From Crocinitomicaceae bacterium (lineage in GTDB: Bacteria > Bacteroidota > Bacteroidia > Flavobacteriales_D > Crocinitomicaceae), in assembly GCA_029249445.1 (NCBI GenBank), contig JAQWHI010000013.1:1-64000 (forward strand): 64,000 nucleotides of DNA, written 5' to 3'. Positions within the stretch are counted from its first letter, which is position 1, and each line of letters opens with the position of its first letter. The notes below the pieces were generated by a model. The model saw only the letters and a list, made by a program, of their open reading frames with translations, did no database searches and had not been told where the DNA came from. Shown one piece after another: positions 54,775 to 63,176 of this stretch. Made by a program: the position numbers and the translations under genes.

Positions 54775-55331
54775 TTAAATGTTTCAAGCAATTGTTCGAG
54801 GTCTTTTTTAAGGTAGTTCAATGATGGTTTAATTGAATCGTAATTCGGACTCGAATTGAACAATACTTCGCCATAAACAAATCTTTCGGTGCTGTCTGTT
54901 AGGTAGAATTGAAAGGGTGTCGCTACATCTCCGTCAAGTTGGAAAAGTGCTCCAAAAACCCGTTCACTGAAACGCAATATACGATTGTCAGTTATTTCAA
55001 GTGCTTTTCCTTTGTGTCGATCAATTTCATCATTTGCATTGTTTACATAAAAAGAAAGTGGTTGCGTCATGTCCCAGTATCGAAAGTATACGGTTCCGTT
55101 GAGTGCACCCAATTGAATGCGTCTATGGCATAGGTTTTCATCGGTAGTTGGTGCTTTTTCAACCGTGTAAATCGTAGGGAGATCAAAACTGTAACCACAA
55201 GAATCTACATATGATTCATATTGGTGTCCTGGCAGTTCTAACTTCAGATAGGTAGGTGGTTTTGGAATGAAGTGTTCTTCACCACAGGCCAAAAGTAGAA
55301 GCGCTAAAAGTGCAAAAATTGTTTTTTTCAT
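54762..55331 (-). CDS. gldD: Gliding motility lipoprotein GldD
   Basis: A 189-residue lipoprotein (signal MKKTIFALLALLLLAC, cysteine 16) required for gliding and T9SS function. The family pattern is PKPPTYLKLELPGHQY, YSFDLPTIYTVEKAP, RIQLGALNGTVYFRYWDM, and FVYGEVLFNSSPNYDSIKPSLNYLKKDL. Its biochemical activity is unknown. It is 6 nt after gldE. Confidence 0.95.
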   Translation of the reverse strand: MKKTIFALLALLLLACGEEHFIPKPPTYLKLELPGHQYESYVDSCGYSFDLPTIYTVEKAPTTDENLCHRRIQLGALNGTVYFRYWDMTQPLSFYVNNANDEIDRHKGKALEITDNRILRFSERVFGALFQLDGDVATPFQFYLTDSTERFVYGEVLFNSSPNYDSIKPSLNYLKKDLEQLLETFKWEH

Positions 55332-55337
55332 GTCCTT

Positions 55338-56678
55338 TTATACTTTCCCTAGTTTTATTGCTTTGATCATTTTTATTCGTTTTTTATCACTCGATTCTAC
55401 AACGAGTTTGATTGAACCTACAGTAATAAATTCATTGTTCTTGAGTATTTTTCCTGCGATTTCGACGACCAATCCGCCGATTGTATCGGCTACTTGCGTG
55501 TCAAATTCCAATTCATCTTCTGCTACATCCATTACCTTTAAGAAATCGACCAATGCTGTTTTTCCTTCAAAAAGATAAGTTGTTTCGTTAATTTTTGTGT
55601 AAACAATTTCATCGTCATCAAATTCATCGGTTATATCACCAACTATTTCTTCTAGAACATCTTCTAGCGTCACAATACCACTTGTTCCGCCATATTCATC
55701 CACTACCATCGCGATATGAACCTTTTTCTCTTGAAAGTCTTTGAGTAGATCATCAATTTTTCTATTCTCAGTAACGAAAAAGGGTTGTCTTACAAGAATT
55801 TGCCAATTCACATCTTCTTTCGAGTTCAAATGAGGAAGTAAATCTTTAATGAATAGAATACCAATAACTTTGTCGAAGCTATCTTCATATACTGGTATTC
55901 GGGAGTGACCACATTTTAATATTTCTGCAAGAACAGCGGGGAAGGCGTCATTAATCTCAATCGCATGAACATCCATTCTGGATTTCATGATTTGTCGAAC
56001 CTCAGTGCTTCCAAATTTTACAATACCTTCTAATATTTTATGTTCTTCGTCGGAGGTGTCATTTTCTTTTGTCAAGGCAAGCGCTTGTTCGAGTTCATCG
56101 GTGGACAAGTTCACTTTTCCTTTTTTTGCTCTTCTTTGAATGAATCCTGTTCCTACTACAAGTCCGGATCTAATCCAAGAGATGGGAGGGGTTCGATTCA
56201 GATAATAGAGTGGTTTCCCCATAAATTTTGAAAAGATCAAAGCGCGCTTGGTTGCGTAGATTTTTGGTACAACCTCGCCAAGTAAAAGAAGAACGAGTGT
56301 AATGGTAGTGAATTCAATTAAAAACTGCGCAGCTCCACCTATGCTACTGCCTTCAAATGCGTCATGCATTATGGCGCTAGAGAGAATAACAATTCCAACG
56401 TTTACAAAGTTATTTGTAATTAGTATTGTTGCCAAAAGGTCTTTTGGTTTGTCCAGAAGCTCGTTAACTTGTTTGTTTTTTTTTGAGTTATCGGTCTTCA
56501 GTTCTTCCTTATCCTTTGGGCTTAAAGAGAAGAATGCTGCTTCGGATCCAGAGATTAAAGCTGATACAATGATTAGACACAATAAGATAAGCAATGAAGT
56601 AACTCCACTCGGAGTGGCAATGCTTGCATACGCGATGTCTTCAAAAGGAATTGGAACAATGGGGTCTTCTAAACTCAT
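55338..56678 (-). CDS. gldE: Gliding motility-associated protein GldE (CNNM/CorC-like)
   Basis: A 446-residue membrane protein. The N-terminal DUF21 domain (about residues 20-190) has three to four helices, including LLILLCLIIVSALISGSEAAFFSLS with the family GSEAAFFS motif, followed by two CBS domains (IMKSRMDVHAIEINDAFPAV, VHIAMVVDEYGGTSGIVTLEDVLEEIVGDI) and a C-terminal CorC/HlyC domain (FDTQVADTIGGLVVEIAGKI). Related proteins transport Mg2+ or Co2+; in Bacteroidota GldE works with GldD. It is 9 nt after ssb. Confidence 0.95.
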   Translation of the reverse strand: MSLEDPIVPIPFEDIAYASIATPSGVTSLLILLCLIIVSALISGSEAAFFSLSPKDKEELKTDNSKKNKQVNELLDKPKDLLATILITNNFVNVGIVILSSAIMHDAFEGSSIGGAAQFLIEFTTITLVLLLLGEVVPKIYATKRALIFSKFMGKPLYYLNRTPPISWIRSGLVVGTGFIQRRAKKGKVNLSTDELEQALALTKENDTSDEEHKILEGIVKFGSTEVRQIMKSRMDVHAIEINDAFPAVLAEILKCGHSRIPVYEDSFDKVIGILFIKDLLPHLNSKEDVNWQILVRQPFFVTENRKIDDLLKDFQEKKVHIAMVVDEYGGTSGIVTLEDVLEEIVGDITDEFDDDEIVYTKINETTYLFEGKTALVDFLKVMDVAEDELEFDTQVADTIGGLVVEIAGKILKNNEFITVGSIKLVVESSDKKRIKMIKAIKLGKV

Positions 56679-56687
56679 TCAATCAAA

Positions 56688-57137
56688 TTAGAATGGTAAA
56701 TCATCTTTATCTTTTTGGATAATCGCATCAACTTTCGATGGTGCATCAGGTGTGCCTGCCGATTCGTATGGATTTTGAGGTGCTGGATTCGCAGCTGAAT
56801 CCGGACGTGTAAGCATAGTCATTTCGTCTGCCACAACCTCAGTTGTATAGCGCGTGTTGCCCTCTTTATCTTGCCAAGATCTTGTGCGTAATTTCCCTTC
56901 GACATATACTTTGTGTCCTTTTTTGACATATTTTTCAACAACTTCTGCGAGTCCTCTCCAGACAACAATGTTGTGCCAGTCTGTGTTCTCGACTTTTTGG
57001 CCCGTATTCCGGTCGGTGTAAGTTTCTGATGTTGCGATAGAGAAATTTGCAACGACTGCACCATTTTCTAGGTGGCGCACTTCAGGATCTTTTCCTAGGT
57101 TTCCGATCAAGATTACTTTATTAACGCTTCCTGCCAT
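56688..57137 (-). CDS. ssb: Single-stranded DNA-binding protein
   Basis: A 149-residue SSB: OB-fold from [34 protein letters not shown] to [22 protein letters not shown] (residues 5-108), a short Pro/Ala/Asn-rich linker, and the acidic partner-binding tip DKDDLPF. It follows mutY by about 50 nt on the minus strand and precedes gldE. Confidence 0.97.
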   Translation of the reverse strand: MAGSVNKVILIGNLGKDPEVRHLENGAVVANFSIATSETYTDRNTGQKVENTDWHNIVVWRGLAEVVEKYVKKGHKVYVEGKLRTRSWQDKEGNTRYTTEVVADEMTMLTRPDSAANPAPQNPYESAGTPDAPSKVDAIIQKDKDDLPF

Positions 57138-57187
57138 AACTAATTGTAGAATTTGTATTGTTTAAAAGTACGAAATTTTGAGTAAAA

Positions 57188-58201
57188 TTATGAATTCTCT
57201 TCGAGGTATCTATCTATGATTCTTGGTAGTGGGTAGTCTTGGATATTTTCTCTATTTATTTTTATCCATTTCTTATTTATTTCTTTCGGGAAACCTTCAA
57301 TATGGTGAAATATAGCATGTATTGTCTGGTGACTCAATTTATGAATGACTTCTTTTGATTCCGTCGTTTGATTCTGCCAAATGAATTGTTCTTTCTCTGA
57401 ATCGTTTGTTTCAGTTTCAATAAGTGGAAATTGATACATATTTTGCCAGATACCAGATGTAGTTCTTTTTTCGATGAAGGTGTAATTGTCTTCATTGTAG
57501 AGTAGGAAATGGAAGAAGCGATCGGTTACTTTTGTCTTTTTCGACTTGATTGGCCGAATGTTAATCGTATTATTTTCAAGTGCGAGACAATGATCGGCGA
57601 CTGGGCATTCCAAGCAGATTGGCTGCTTTGGACGGCAAATAAGCGATCCAATTTCCATCATGGCTTGATTGTGTGTAGAGGGATTAGATTCAGAGATCAG
57701 TTCATCTGCTATTTCCTGAAATTCTTTTTGACCAAGTGCTGTATCTATTGGAGTCCTTATATCAAAAAGTCTACTCAGGAATCGATATACATTTCCATCA
57801 ACGACTGCCTTTCTCTCATTGAAAGCAAAAGAACTAATTGCAGATGCAGTGTAAGTTCCGACACCCTTCAGTTTAATAATTTCATCGAAGGATGAAGGAA
57901 AGTTGCCGCTTAGCTCATCACGGACGTATTTTGCTGAAGAATGAAGGTTTCGAGCTCTGCTGTAATAACCTAATCCTTGCCAGTCGTTGAGTATTTGCTC
58001 TTCATCTGCATTGGCTAAGTCATTAATCGTTGGGTAGTTTTTGATGAATTTCAGATAATATTTGGTTCCTTGCTCAATGCGAGTTTGTTGCAAAATGATT
58101 TCTGAGAGCCAGATAAAGTAAGGATTTTTCGTTTCTCTCCAGGGCAAATTTCTTGCGTTTTGTTCGTACCAATGTGCGATTCGAAGATAAAAATTGGTCA
58201 T
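57188..58201 (-). CDS. mutY: Adenine DNA glycosylase
   Basis: Removes adenine opposite 8-oxoguanine. The 337-residue enzyme has SEIILQQTRIEQGTKYY (catalytic Glu within the LQQT block), the helix-hairpin-helix LKGVGTYTASAISSFAF, a catalytic aspartate in VVDGNVYRFLSRLF, and a 4Fe-4S loop C-x6-C-x2-C-x5-C (CRPKQPICLECPVADHC). The C-terminal NUDIX-like domain that recognises 8-oxoG follows (FHFLLYNEDNYTFIEKR). It heads the mutY-ssb-gldE-gldD-folK operon and diverges from the HU gene. Confidence 0.96.
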   Translation of the reverse strand: MTNFYLRIAHWYEQNARNLPWRETKNPYFIWLSEIILQQTRIEQGTKYYLKFIKNYPTINDLANADEEQILNDWQGLGYYSRARNLHSSAKYVRDELSGNFPSSFDEIIKLKGVGTYTASAISSFAFNERKAVVDGNVYRFLSRLFDIRTPIDTALGQKEFQEIADELISESNPSTHNQAMMEIGSLICRPKQPICLECPVADHCLALENNTINIRPIKSKKTKVTDRFFHFLLYNEDNYTFIEKRTTSGIWQNMYQFPLIETETNDSEKEQFIWQNQTTESKEVIHKLSHQTIHAIFHHIEGFPKEINKKWIKINRENIQDYPLPRIIDRYLEENS

Positions 58202-58260
58202 TTGAAAAAAAAAACAAAAAAATTAAGGCGTAAAAATAAGTAATAAATGAAAGAGAACTT

Positions 58261-58268
58261 TATTTTTG
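58261..58268 (+). promoter_or_regulatory. Predicted -7 box for the HU gene
   Basis: TATTTTTG, followed by GCGCC, lies 39 nt before the HU ATG at 58308. Confidence 0.5.
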
Positions 58269-58307
58269 CGCCAAAACTAGAATTAATCACCGAAAAATCA
58301 AATAGAT

Positions 58308-58598
58308 ATGACAAAAGCCGATATCGTGGCAGGGATCGCTGAAGAGACAGGATTAGAAAGAGTAGAAGCGTTAAGAGCTGTAGAAGCGTTTATGAATTCT
58401 GTAAAGTCTTCGTTAGCAAATGGACAAAATGTTTACTTAAGAGGCTTTGGAAGCTTCGTTGTTAAAGAAAGAGCAGAAAAAACAGGAAGAAATATTTCAA
58501 AAAACACTGCTATAATCATACCGGCTCACAACATTCCGTCCTTCAAACCAGCGAAGACATTTGTTGAGGATGTGAAGTCTAATGTCAAGGTGAAATAG
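58308..58598 (+). CDS. HU/IHF-family DNA-binding protein
   Basis: A 96-residue histone-like protein: TKADIVAGIAEETGLERVEALRAVEAFMNS forms the dimerisation helices, NVYLRGFGSFVVKERAEKTGRNIS the beta-arm base, and the arm tip reads with Ile-Pro-Ala (IIPAHNIPSFKPAKTF), the proline that intercalates DNA. It is one of several HU paralogues usual in Bacteroidota. It diverges from mutY and precedes the 30-codon gene and rng, an order I recall as common in the group. Confidence 0.95.
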   Translation: MTKADIVAGIAEETGLERVEALRAVEAFMNSVKSSLANGQNVYLRGFGSFVVKERAEKTGRNISKNTAIIIPAHNIPSFKPAKTFVEDVKSNVKVK

Positions 58599-58640
58599 TA
58601 AGGAACTGACTATTGGGTTTAATAATCCAATTGATTTTAC

Positions 58641-58648
58641 TATTTTTG
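58641..58648 (+). promoter_or_regulatory. Predicted -7 box for the 30-codon basic gene
   Basis: TATTTTTG followed by GCGC lies 83 nt before the ATG at 58732, in the gap after the HU gene. The same TATTTTTGCGC string occurs in front of the HU gene. It gives the small gene its own transcription start. Confidence 0.55.
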
Positions 58649-58650
58649 CG

Positions 58651-58687
58651 CTCTGGGGTGAGTGATTGGAATCCCTCCCACCCTGAG
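58651..58687 (+). promoter_or_regulatory. Possible leader hairpin before the 30-codon gene
   Basis: CTCTGGGGTG at 58651-58660 can pair with CACCCTGAG at 58679-58687 (one mismatch and one bulge), placing a GC-rich stem at the very 5' end of the predicted mRNA. No known riboswitch or ribosomal-protein leader fold is recognised. Confidence 0.35.
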
Positions 58688-58731
58688 AAATAAAGATTAG
58701 AAAAGAAGTTTAACAAGTAATATAAAGTATT

Positions 58732-58824
58732 ATGCCAAGTGGTAAAAAAAGAAAAAGACACAAGATGTCAACGCACAAGCGTAAAAAAAGACTTAGAAAA
58801 AATCGTCACAAGAAGAAAAAATAA
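58732..58824 (+). CDS. 30-residue mS38/bS22-like (AURKAIP1/COX24-type) ribosomal protein
   Basis: An extremely basic peptide of 30 codons: it starts MPSGKKRKRHKMSTHKRKKR and the last ten residues are LRKNRHKKKK, so about two thirds are Lys, Arg or His. The core KRKRHKM-x4-RKKRLRKNR matches the C-terminal COX24/AURKAIP1 motif shared by mitochondrial mS38 and mycobacterial bS22, which bind the small ribosomal subunit near helix 44. It has a predicted promoter, a leader hairpin and a perfect terminator of its own, lying between the HU gene and rng. It is too short for most gene finders. Identity rests on motif likeness. Confidence 0.8.
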   Translation: MPSGKKRKRHKMSTHKRKKRLRKNRHKKKK

Positions 58825-58847
58825 TTTTCTCTTGAACCTTTTTAAAG

Positions 58848-58877
58848 CTTAGTAGGTAAGGTACCTACTAAGTTTTT
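58848..58877 (+). terminator. Terminator of the 30-codon gene
   Basis: Perfect 11-bp hairpin CTTAGTAGGTA-AGG-TACCTACTAAG followed by TTTTTC, 23 nt after the small gene and 26 nt before the rng start codon. Confidence 0.92.
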
Positions 58878-58903
58878 CTATTTATTAACATAATAAGGCT
58901 TTC

Positions 58904-60454
58904 GTGAGTTTAGAATTAATAGTCGATTCCCGAAAAGAAGGAATCAGTATTGCCTTACTCAATGACGGAAAGCTTATAGAGCTGCATAAAGAACAAGATG
59001 GAATTAACGAATTTGCTGTTGGAGATATATACCTCGGTAAAGTAAGAAAAGTTGTTCCAAGTCTTAATGCATCTTTTGTGGATGTAGGGTATGAAAAAGA
59101 TGCCTTTTTGCATTATCTGGATTTAGGTCCTCAATTCAATTCACTCAATAAGTTTTCACGAAATACATTGCGTGGCAAGCAAAACGTAGCCGATCTTCTG
59201 TACTTCAAAGGCGAGAAGGATATTCCAAAAGATGGAAAGATTAAGGACGTCGTTTCATCATCCGCTCCAATTTTAGTACAGGTAGCCAAAGAACCAATTT
59301 CGTCCAAAGGACCGAGATTGTGTGCTGAGATTACATTAGCTGGGCGGTACCTTGTTTTAGTGCCTTTTTCCAACAAAGTTTCGATCTCTCAAAAGATCAA
59401 AAATAACGAGGAAAGAAGTAGATTAAAAGAGGTAATGAATAGTATTAAACCAAAAAACTTTGGTGTTATTATTCGAACCGTAGCCGAAGGAAAGAAGATC
59501 GAACTGCTGGATCAAGATTTGAAGAATCTGGTCGGTAAGTGGAAAAAAATGCATGAGAATCTCAAGGGTGCGAAACCACCTTTTCGAGTACTTGGAGAGA
59601 TTGATAAAACATCCTCAATCTTAAGAGATTTGTTAAACGCTGAGTTCACTAATATTCATGTGAACGATGCAGAACTAGCTGAGAATCTCAAGGAATATGT
59701 TTCCGGCATAGCGCCGGGTAGAGAGAAGATTGTTCGTCAGTACGACGGCAAGTTGGAAGTCTTTGAGAAGTTCGGAGTGAACAAACAAATTAAGTCGCTG
59801 TTTGGTAAAAAGGTCCCACTACCAAGTGGAGGCTATTTGATTATCGAACACACTGAAGCTATGCACGTCGTTGATGTGAATAGCGGCAATCGTAAAGGCG
59901 CTGATGGACAGGAGAGTAACGCGTTGGCCACGAATATTGAGGCTGCTGAAGAAATCGCGCGCGTGCTCCAGCTTCGCGACATGGGAGGAATTGTTTGTAT
60001 TGACTTCATCGATATGCATGATAGAGCAAACAATAAAGCTTTACATGATGTCCTCAAAAAAGCAATGTCCAATGATCGTGCGAAGCACAACATCTTGCCT
60101 CCTTCAAAATTTGGAGTTGTTGAAATTACCCGACAACGTGTTCGGCCTGAAACAGATATTAATACATCTGAGAAATGCCCAACTTGTAATGGGACCGGAG
60201 AGGTTCAAGCGTCGATTCTTTTTGCAGAAGAGATCATGAACAATTTGGAGTATTTGGTGACTCAAAGAAACGAAAAAGACATTTCACTTTTGGTACACCC
60301 ATACTTGGAGTCTTTCTTCAAAAAGGGATTGTTCTCACATCAAATGAAATGGTTCTTTAAATACAAAAAATGGATATCTGTTCGAGGAAACTCGGCAAAT
60401 CATTTGTTGCAATATTCATTTGTCAATAAAAACAAAGAGGAAATTACGCTCTGA
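58904..60454 (+). CDS. rng: Ribonuclease E/G
   Basis: Endoribonuclease of the RNase E/G family, 516 residues, processing rRNA and mRNA. The start is GTG at 58904 (first residues MSLELIVDSRKEGISIALL). An S1 domain follows (VGDIYLGKVRKVVPSLNASFVDVGYEKDAFLHY), then the catalytic domain with the metal site MHVVDVNSGNRKG and IDFIDMHDRANNK, the zinc-link CPTCNGTG (two cysteines), and a small C-terminal domain. There is no long scaffold tail, so it is of RNase G length. recX overlaps by 1 nt. Confidence 0.96.
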   Translation: MSLELIVDSRKEGISIALLNDGKLIELHKEQDGINEFAVGDIYLGKVRKVVPSLNASFVDVGYEKDAFLHYLDLGPQFNSLNKFSRNTLRGKQNVADLLYFKGEKDIPKDGKIKDVVSSSAPILVQVAKEPISSKGPRLCAEITLAGRYLVLVPFSNKVSISQKIKNNEERSRLKEVMNSIKPKNFGVIIRTVAEGKKIELLDQDLKNLVGKWKKMHENLKGAKPPFRVLGEIDKTSSILRDLLNAEFTNIHVNDAELAENLKEYVSGIAPGREKIVRQYDGKLEVFEKFGVNKQIKSLFGKKVPLPSGGYLIIEHTEAMHVVDVNSGNRKGADGQESNALATNIEAAEEIARVLQLRDMGGIVCIDFIDMHDRANNKALHDVLKKAMSNDRAKHNILPPSKFGVVEITRQRVRPETDINTSEKCPTCNGTGEVQASILFAEEIMNNLEYLVTQRNEKDISLLVHPYLESFFKKGLFSHQMKWFFKYKKWISVRGNSANHLLQYSFVNKNKEEITL

Positions 60455-60942
60455 TGTCTTTAGGGCGTAAATACTCATTCTTAGAAGCAAAAACGAAGCT
60501 TGAGGCTCTTTGCGCTTATCAGGAGCGTTGTTCTTCAGAGTTGCAAAAAAAACTTGTCCAGTGGCGGTTCAATCAAGAAGATATGGACCGTCTTTTGGCA
60601 CATCTGATTTCGGATGACTTTCTGAACGAGGAACGGTTTGCTCTGGCTTTCGTTTCGGGTAAAGTGAATATTAAAAAGTGGGGTAGAATTAAAATCCGTC
60701 AACAACTCAAGTTAAAGCATATTTCGAAATATTCAATCGAAAAAGGCATTGCATCTATTGACGAGGCTACCTACATGAATCACCTCTTGAGTCTTGCTCT
60801 TCGTAAATTTGAGCAGTTACGTCAAGACGAAAATTCTTATGAAAAGAAGGTTAAGATTTATCGGTTTTTAAGTTCAAAGGGATATGAAATTGAGCTTATT
60901 CGTTCTGCCGTTGATGAAATTTTTGAAAAGGATTCAAAATAA
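60454..60942 (+). CDS. recX: RecX family regulatory protein
   Basis: A 162-residue helical protein of the RecX type, which modulates RecA filaments. Three helical repeats are visible: FLEAKTKLEALCAYQERCSS with LQKKLVQWRFNQEDMDRLLAHLISDDFLNEERFALAF, then KWGRIKIRQQLKLKHISKYSIEKGI, and KKVKIYRFLSSKGYEIELIRSAVDEIF. The ATG shares its A with the rng stop codon (TGATG-type junction), so it is translationally coupled to RNase G rather than to recA. Confidence 0.88.
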   Translation: MSLGRKYSFLEAKTKLEALCAYQERCSSELQKKLVQWRFNQEDMDRLLAHLISDDFLNEERFALAFVSGKVNIKKWGRIKIRQQLKLKHISKYSIEKGIASIDEATYMNHLLSLALRKFEQLRQDENSYEKKVKIYRFLSSKGYEIELIRSAVDEIFEKDSK

Positions 60943-60989
60943 TCTGTTCGGTCAATACAAGTTACTTCCAAATTTGTTCATTTATTTAA

Positions 60990-62351
60990 CTATCCAACAA
61001 TTAGTTTCTTTTGAATAGCGATCTGTCTTCCAAGATAGTTCACATAGCTAATTCTCACAACATAGACACCCGAAGCAACATCAAGTTGTATCGTTTCATA
61101 TGATTGCCCATTAATTGTTTGGTGCTTGAGGCGTTGTCCCATAGTATTGTAAATTGTAACTTCGAGATTTTCAAATTTTTCTATGTTGAATTTTACTGTT
61201 ATATAATCGTTAGTTGAAATGGGGTTGGGATAAATGTCCACATCATTTGTGGATATTACATCAAAAATTGTCTCGTTAAAATCGAGTAAGTATAGTCCAG
61301 TATGACGATCTGACACCAAAAGATGCCCTGATGGAAAATCGGCGAAAATCCCCCAGGCTCCTTGCATTTTAAAAAGTGGTTCGTACGTGGGGTAAGTATC
61401 ATAGTATGCAACTTCTGAAGGTATTGGGCTTCTTAAGTCGAATATTCTTAGCCCCTCATTGAAGTAGGCAACGTATGCGAAGTTATTCGAGATTACAATA
61501 TTGTGCGCGATGCTTCCATCTTCATAATTTGTACCAAATCTTTTTTCAATTGTCAGTTCATGCGATGCGTCTACGGAACATAACTTCAGCTGTTTTCCAG
61601 TTGTTTCGTCGCCAAATACATATTTGGTGCCATCTGGACTCAGCCAGCCTTGGTGATTGTACCCTTGATCTTGATACAAATTTAAATTTTGTAGAAAAAT
61701 AGGTGCGGAGGGTGTGGAGAAATCATAAACTCGAATGCCATCTAATCCACAGTTTAAATAGGCAATATTGTCTCTAACATAGGCATCGTGTACTTCGGGA
61801 ATATCTGCCGGACCCTCATATATGATAGTCGGATTTTCAGGATCATTGAGTGAATATACAATCATCGAGCTCACAACACCAGTATGAGATGTTACAGTAC
61901 AGGCATACATCAAATCATTTGCTTCGTCAATGTATAGGTTGTGTACCCGTTTAATTAGCGTGTCATTACTTACAAGATATAAAGAATCTGGAAGGTAGCT
62001 GAGATCAATAATTTGCAGACTACTTTGTCCTTCATCGCATACCACATAAGCGTAATTTTTATATGTTTTGATATCGCGATGCACGACCATGGTCGAAACA
62101 AAATGTCCCGTAATTGAATCGATAGCAATGAACTCTTCATTTTCTGAAATTGCAAAAACATGTATTCCTTCTGTTGAACCAGCGATCGCATATTCTGTAC
62201 CATTCAATGTATACCCCCAACAGTCGTTGTATCGAACATTAGTCGAATTGGAAAGTAGTGAGTTGTCTGACCAATGATCGAGTAAATGCACATTGTATGA
62301 TTCTTGGCCGAAAACGAGCAATGGAAACAACATAAAAACCAGTCTGATCAT
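60990..62351 (-). CDS. LVIVD-repeat beta-propeller protein, T9SS-secreted
   Basis: A 453-residue secreted protein of the choice-of-anchor B/LVIVD type. The signal peptide is MIRLVFMLFPLLVFG. Repeats of the propeller recur about every 45-50 residues, for example YAIAGSTEGIHVFAISENEE, YAYVVCDEGQSSLQIIDLSY, IAYLNCGLDGIRVYDFSTPS and FAYVAYFNEGLRIFDLRSPI. A sorting domain ends the protein (VDIYPNPISTNDYITV ... KKLIVG). A surface-exposed binding protein is likely; no catalytic residues are evident. It is monocistronic. Confidence 0.88.
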   Translation of the reverse strand: MIRLVFMLFPLLVFGQESYNVHLLDHWSDNSLLSNSTNVRYNDCWGYTLNGTEYAIAGSTEGIHVFAISENEEFIAIDSITGHFVSTMVVHRDIKTYKNYAYVVCDEGQSSLQIIDLSYLPDSLYLVSNDTLIKRVHNLYIDEANDLMYACTVTSHTGVVSSMIVYSLNDPENPTIIYEGPADIPEVHDAYVRDNIAYLNCGLDGIRVYDFSTPSAPIFLQNLNLYQDQGYNHQGWLSPDGTKYVFGDETTGKQLKLCSVDASHELTIEKRFGTNYEDGSIAHNIVISNNFAYVAYFNEGLRIFDLRSPIPSEVAYYDTYPTYEPLFKMQGAWGIFADFPSGHLLVSDRHTGLYLLDFNETIFDVISTNDVDIYPNPISTNDYITVKFNIEKFENLEVTIYNTMGQRLKHQTINGQSYETIQLDVASGVYVVRISYVNYLGRQIAIQKKLIVG

Positions 62352-62462
62352 ACGAATAAAAAAAAATAGTACGCTAAAGATAAAAGAATGCTATCAATCG
62401 TTCGAGATTCATTTGCGATTGCTTAGATTTAACTATTTTAGCGTTCATCTAAATTAGTAAAA

Positions 62463-63176
62463 GTGTCAGATTCAGTAATAATTATTCCTACATTTAATGA
62501 GCTCGACAACGTTGAGCGCATGACTCGTAAGGTAATGTTGCTTGATAAAGAATTTGATATTTTATTTGTTGATGATTCGTCTCCCGATGGAACGGCAGAA
62601 AAGATAAAAGAGTTGCAAAAGGAATTCCCAAATCGAATATATTTAGAAGAGCGTCAAGGAAAGCTAGGTTTAGGGACAGCATATATTCATGGATTTCGTT
62701 GGTCTGTAGCTAAGAATTATGAATATATTTTTGAAATGGATTGTGATTTCTCTCACAATCCGGACGACTTAATTCACTTATATTTAGCCTGTGCTGAGGG
62801 CGGTGCCGATTTGAGTATTGGCTCGCGTTATTGTAAAGGTGGAAAGGTAAAGAATTGGCCAGTCAAGCGCATTTTGATGTCGTATTTTGCCAGTGTTTAT
62901 GTGCGTATGATTTTATGGATCGGTATAAAAGATACGACTGCAGGTTTTAAGTGCTACAAACGGTCAGTGTTGCAAAAGATCAATTTAGATGGTGTAACCT
63001 TCAAAGGCTATGCCTTTCAAGTATGCATGAAATATGCTGCGATTCGTCACGGGTTTAAAGTAACTGAGGTTCCGATAACATTTATCGATAGAGAGTTTGG
63101 AGAATCAAAAATGAGTACAGGAATATTTAAAGAAGCGTTTTTTGGTGTTTGGAAAATGCGAAGTATGGATTTATGA
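62463..63176 (+). CDS. Polyprenol-phosphate mannosyltransferase-like glycosyltransferase (GT2)
   Basis: A 237-residue GT-A glycosyltransferase starting at GTG (MSDSVIIIPTFNELDNVERM). The nucleotide-sugar site is ILFVDDSSPDGTAEKI, the metal-binding motif is MDCDFSHNPDDL (DxD-like), and the acceptor region is SIGSRYCKGGKVKNWPVKRILMS with FKCYKRSVL. It lacks the C-terminal membrane domain of larger enzymes and matches the DPM1/Ppm1 catalytic core that makes polyprenyl-phosphate mannose. It overlaps the dihydroorotase start by 4 nt (ATGA). Confidence 0.92.
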   Translation: MSDSVIIIPTFNELDNVERMTRKVMLLDKEFDILFVDDSSPDGTAEKIKELQKEFPNRIYLEERQGKLGLGTAYIHGFRWSVAKNYEYIFEMDCDFSHNPDDLIHLYLACAEGGADLSIGSRYCKGGKVKNWPVKRILMSYFASVYVRMILWIGIKDTTAGFKCYKRSVLQKINLDGVTFKGYAFQVCMKYAAIRHGFKVTEVPITFIDREFGESKMSTGIFKEAFFGVWKMRSMDL

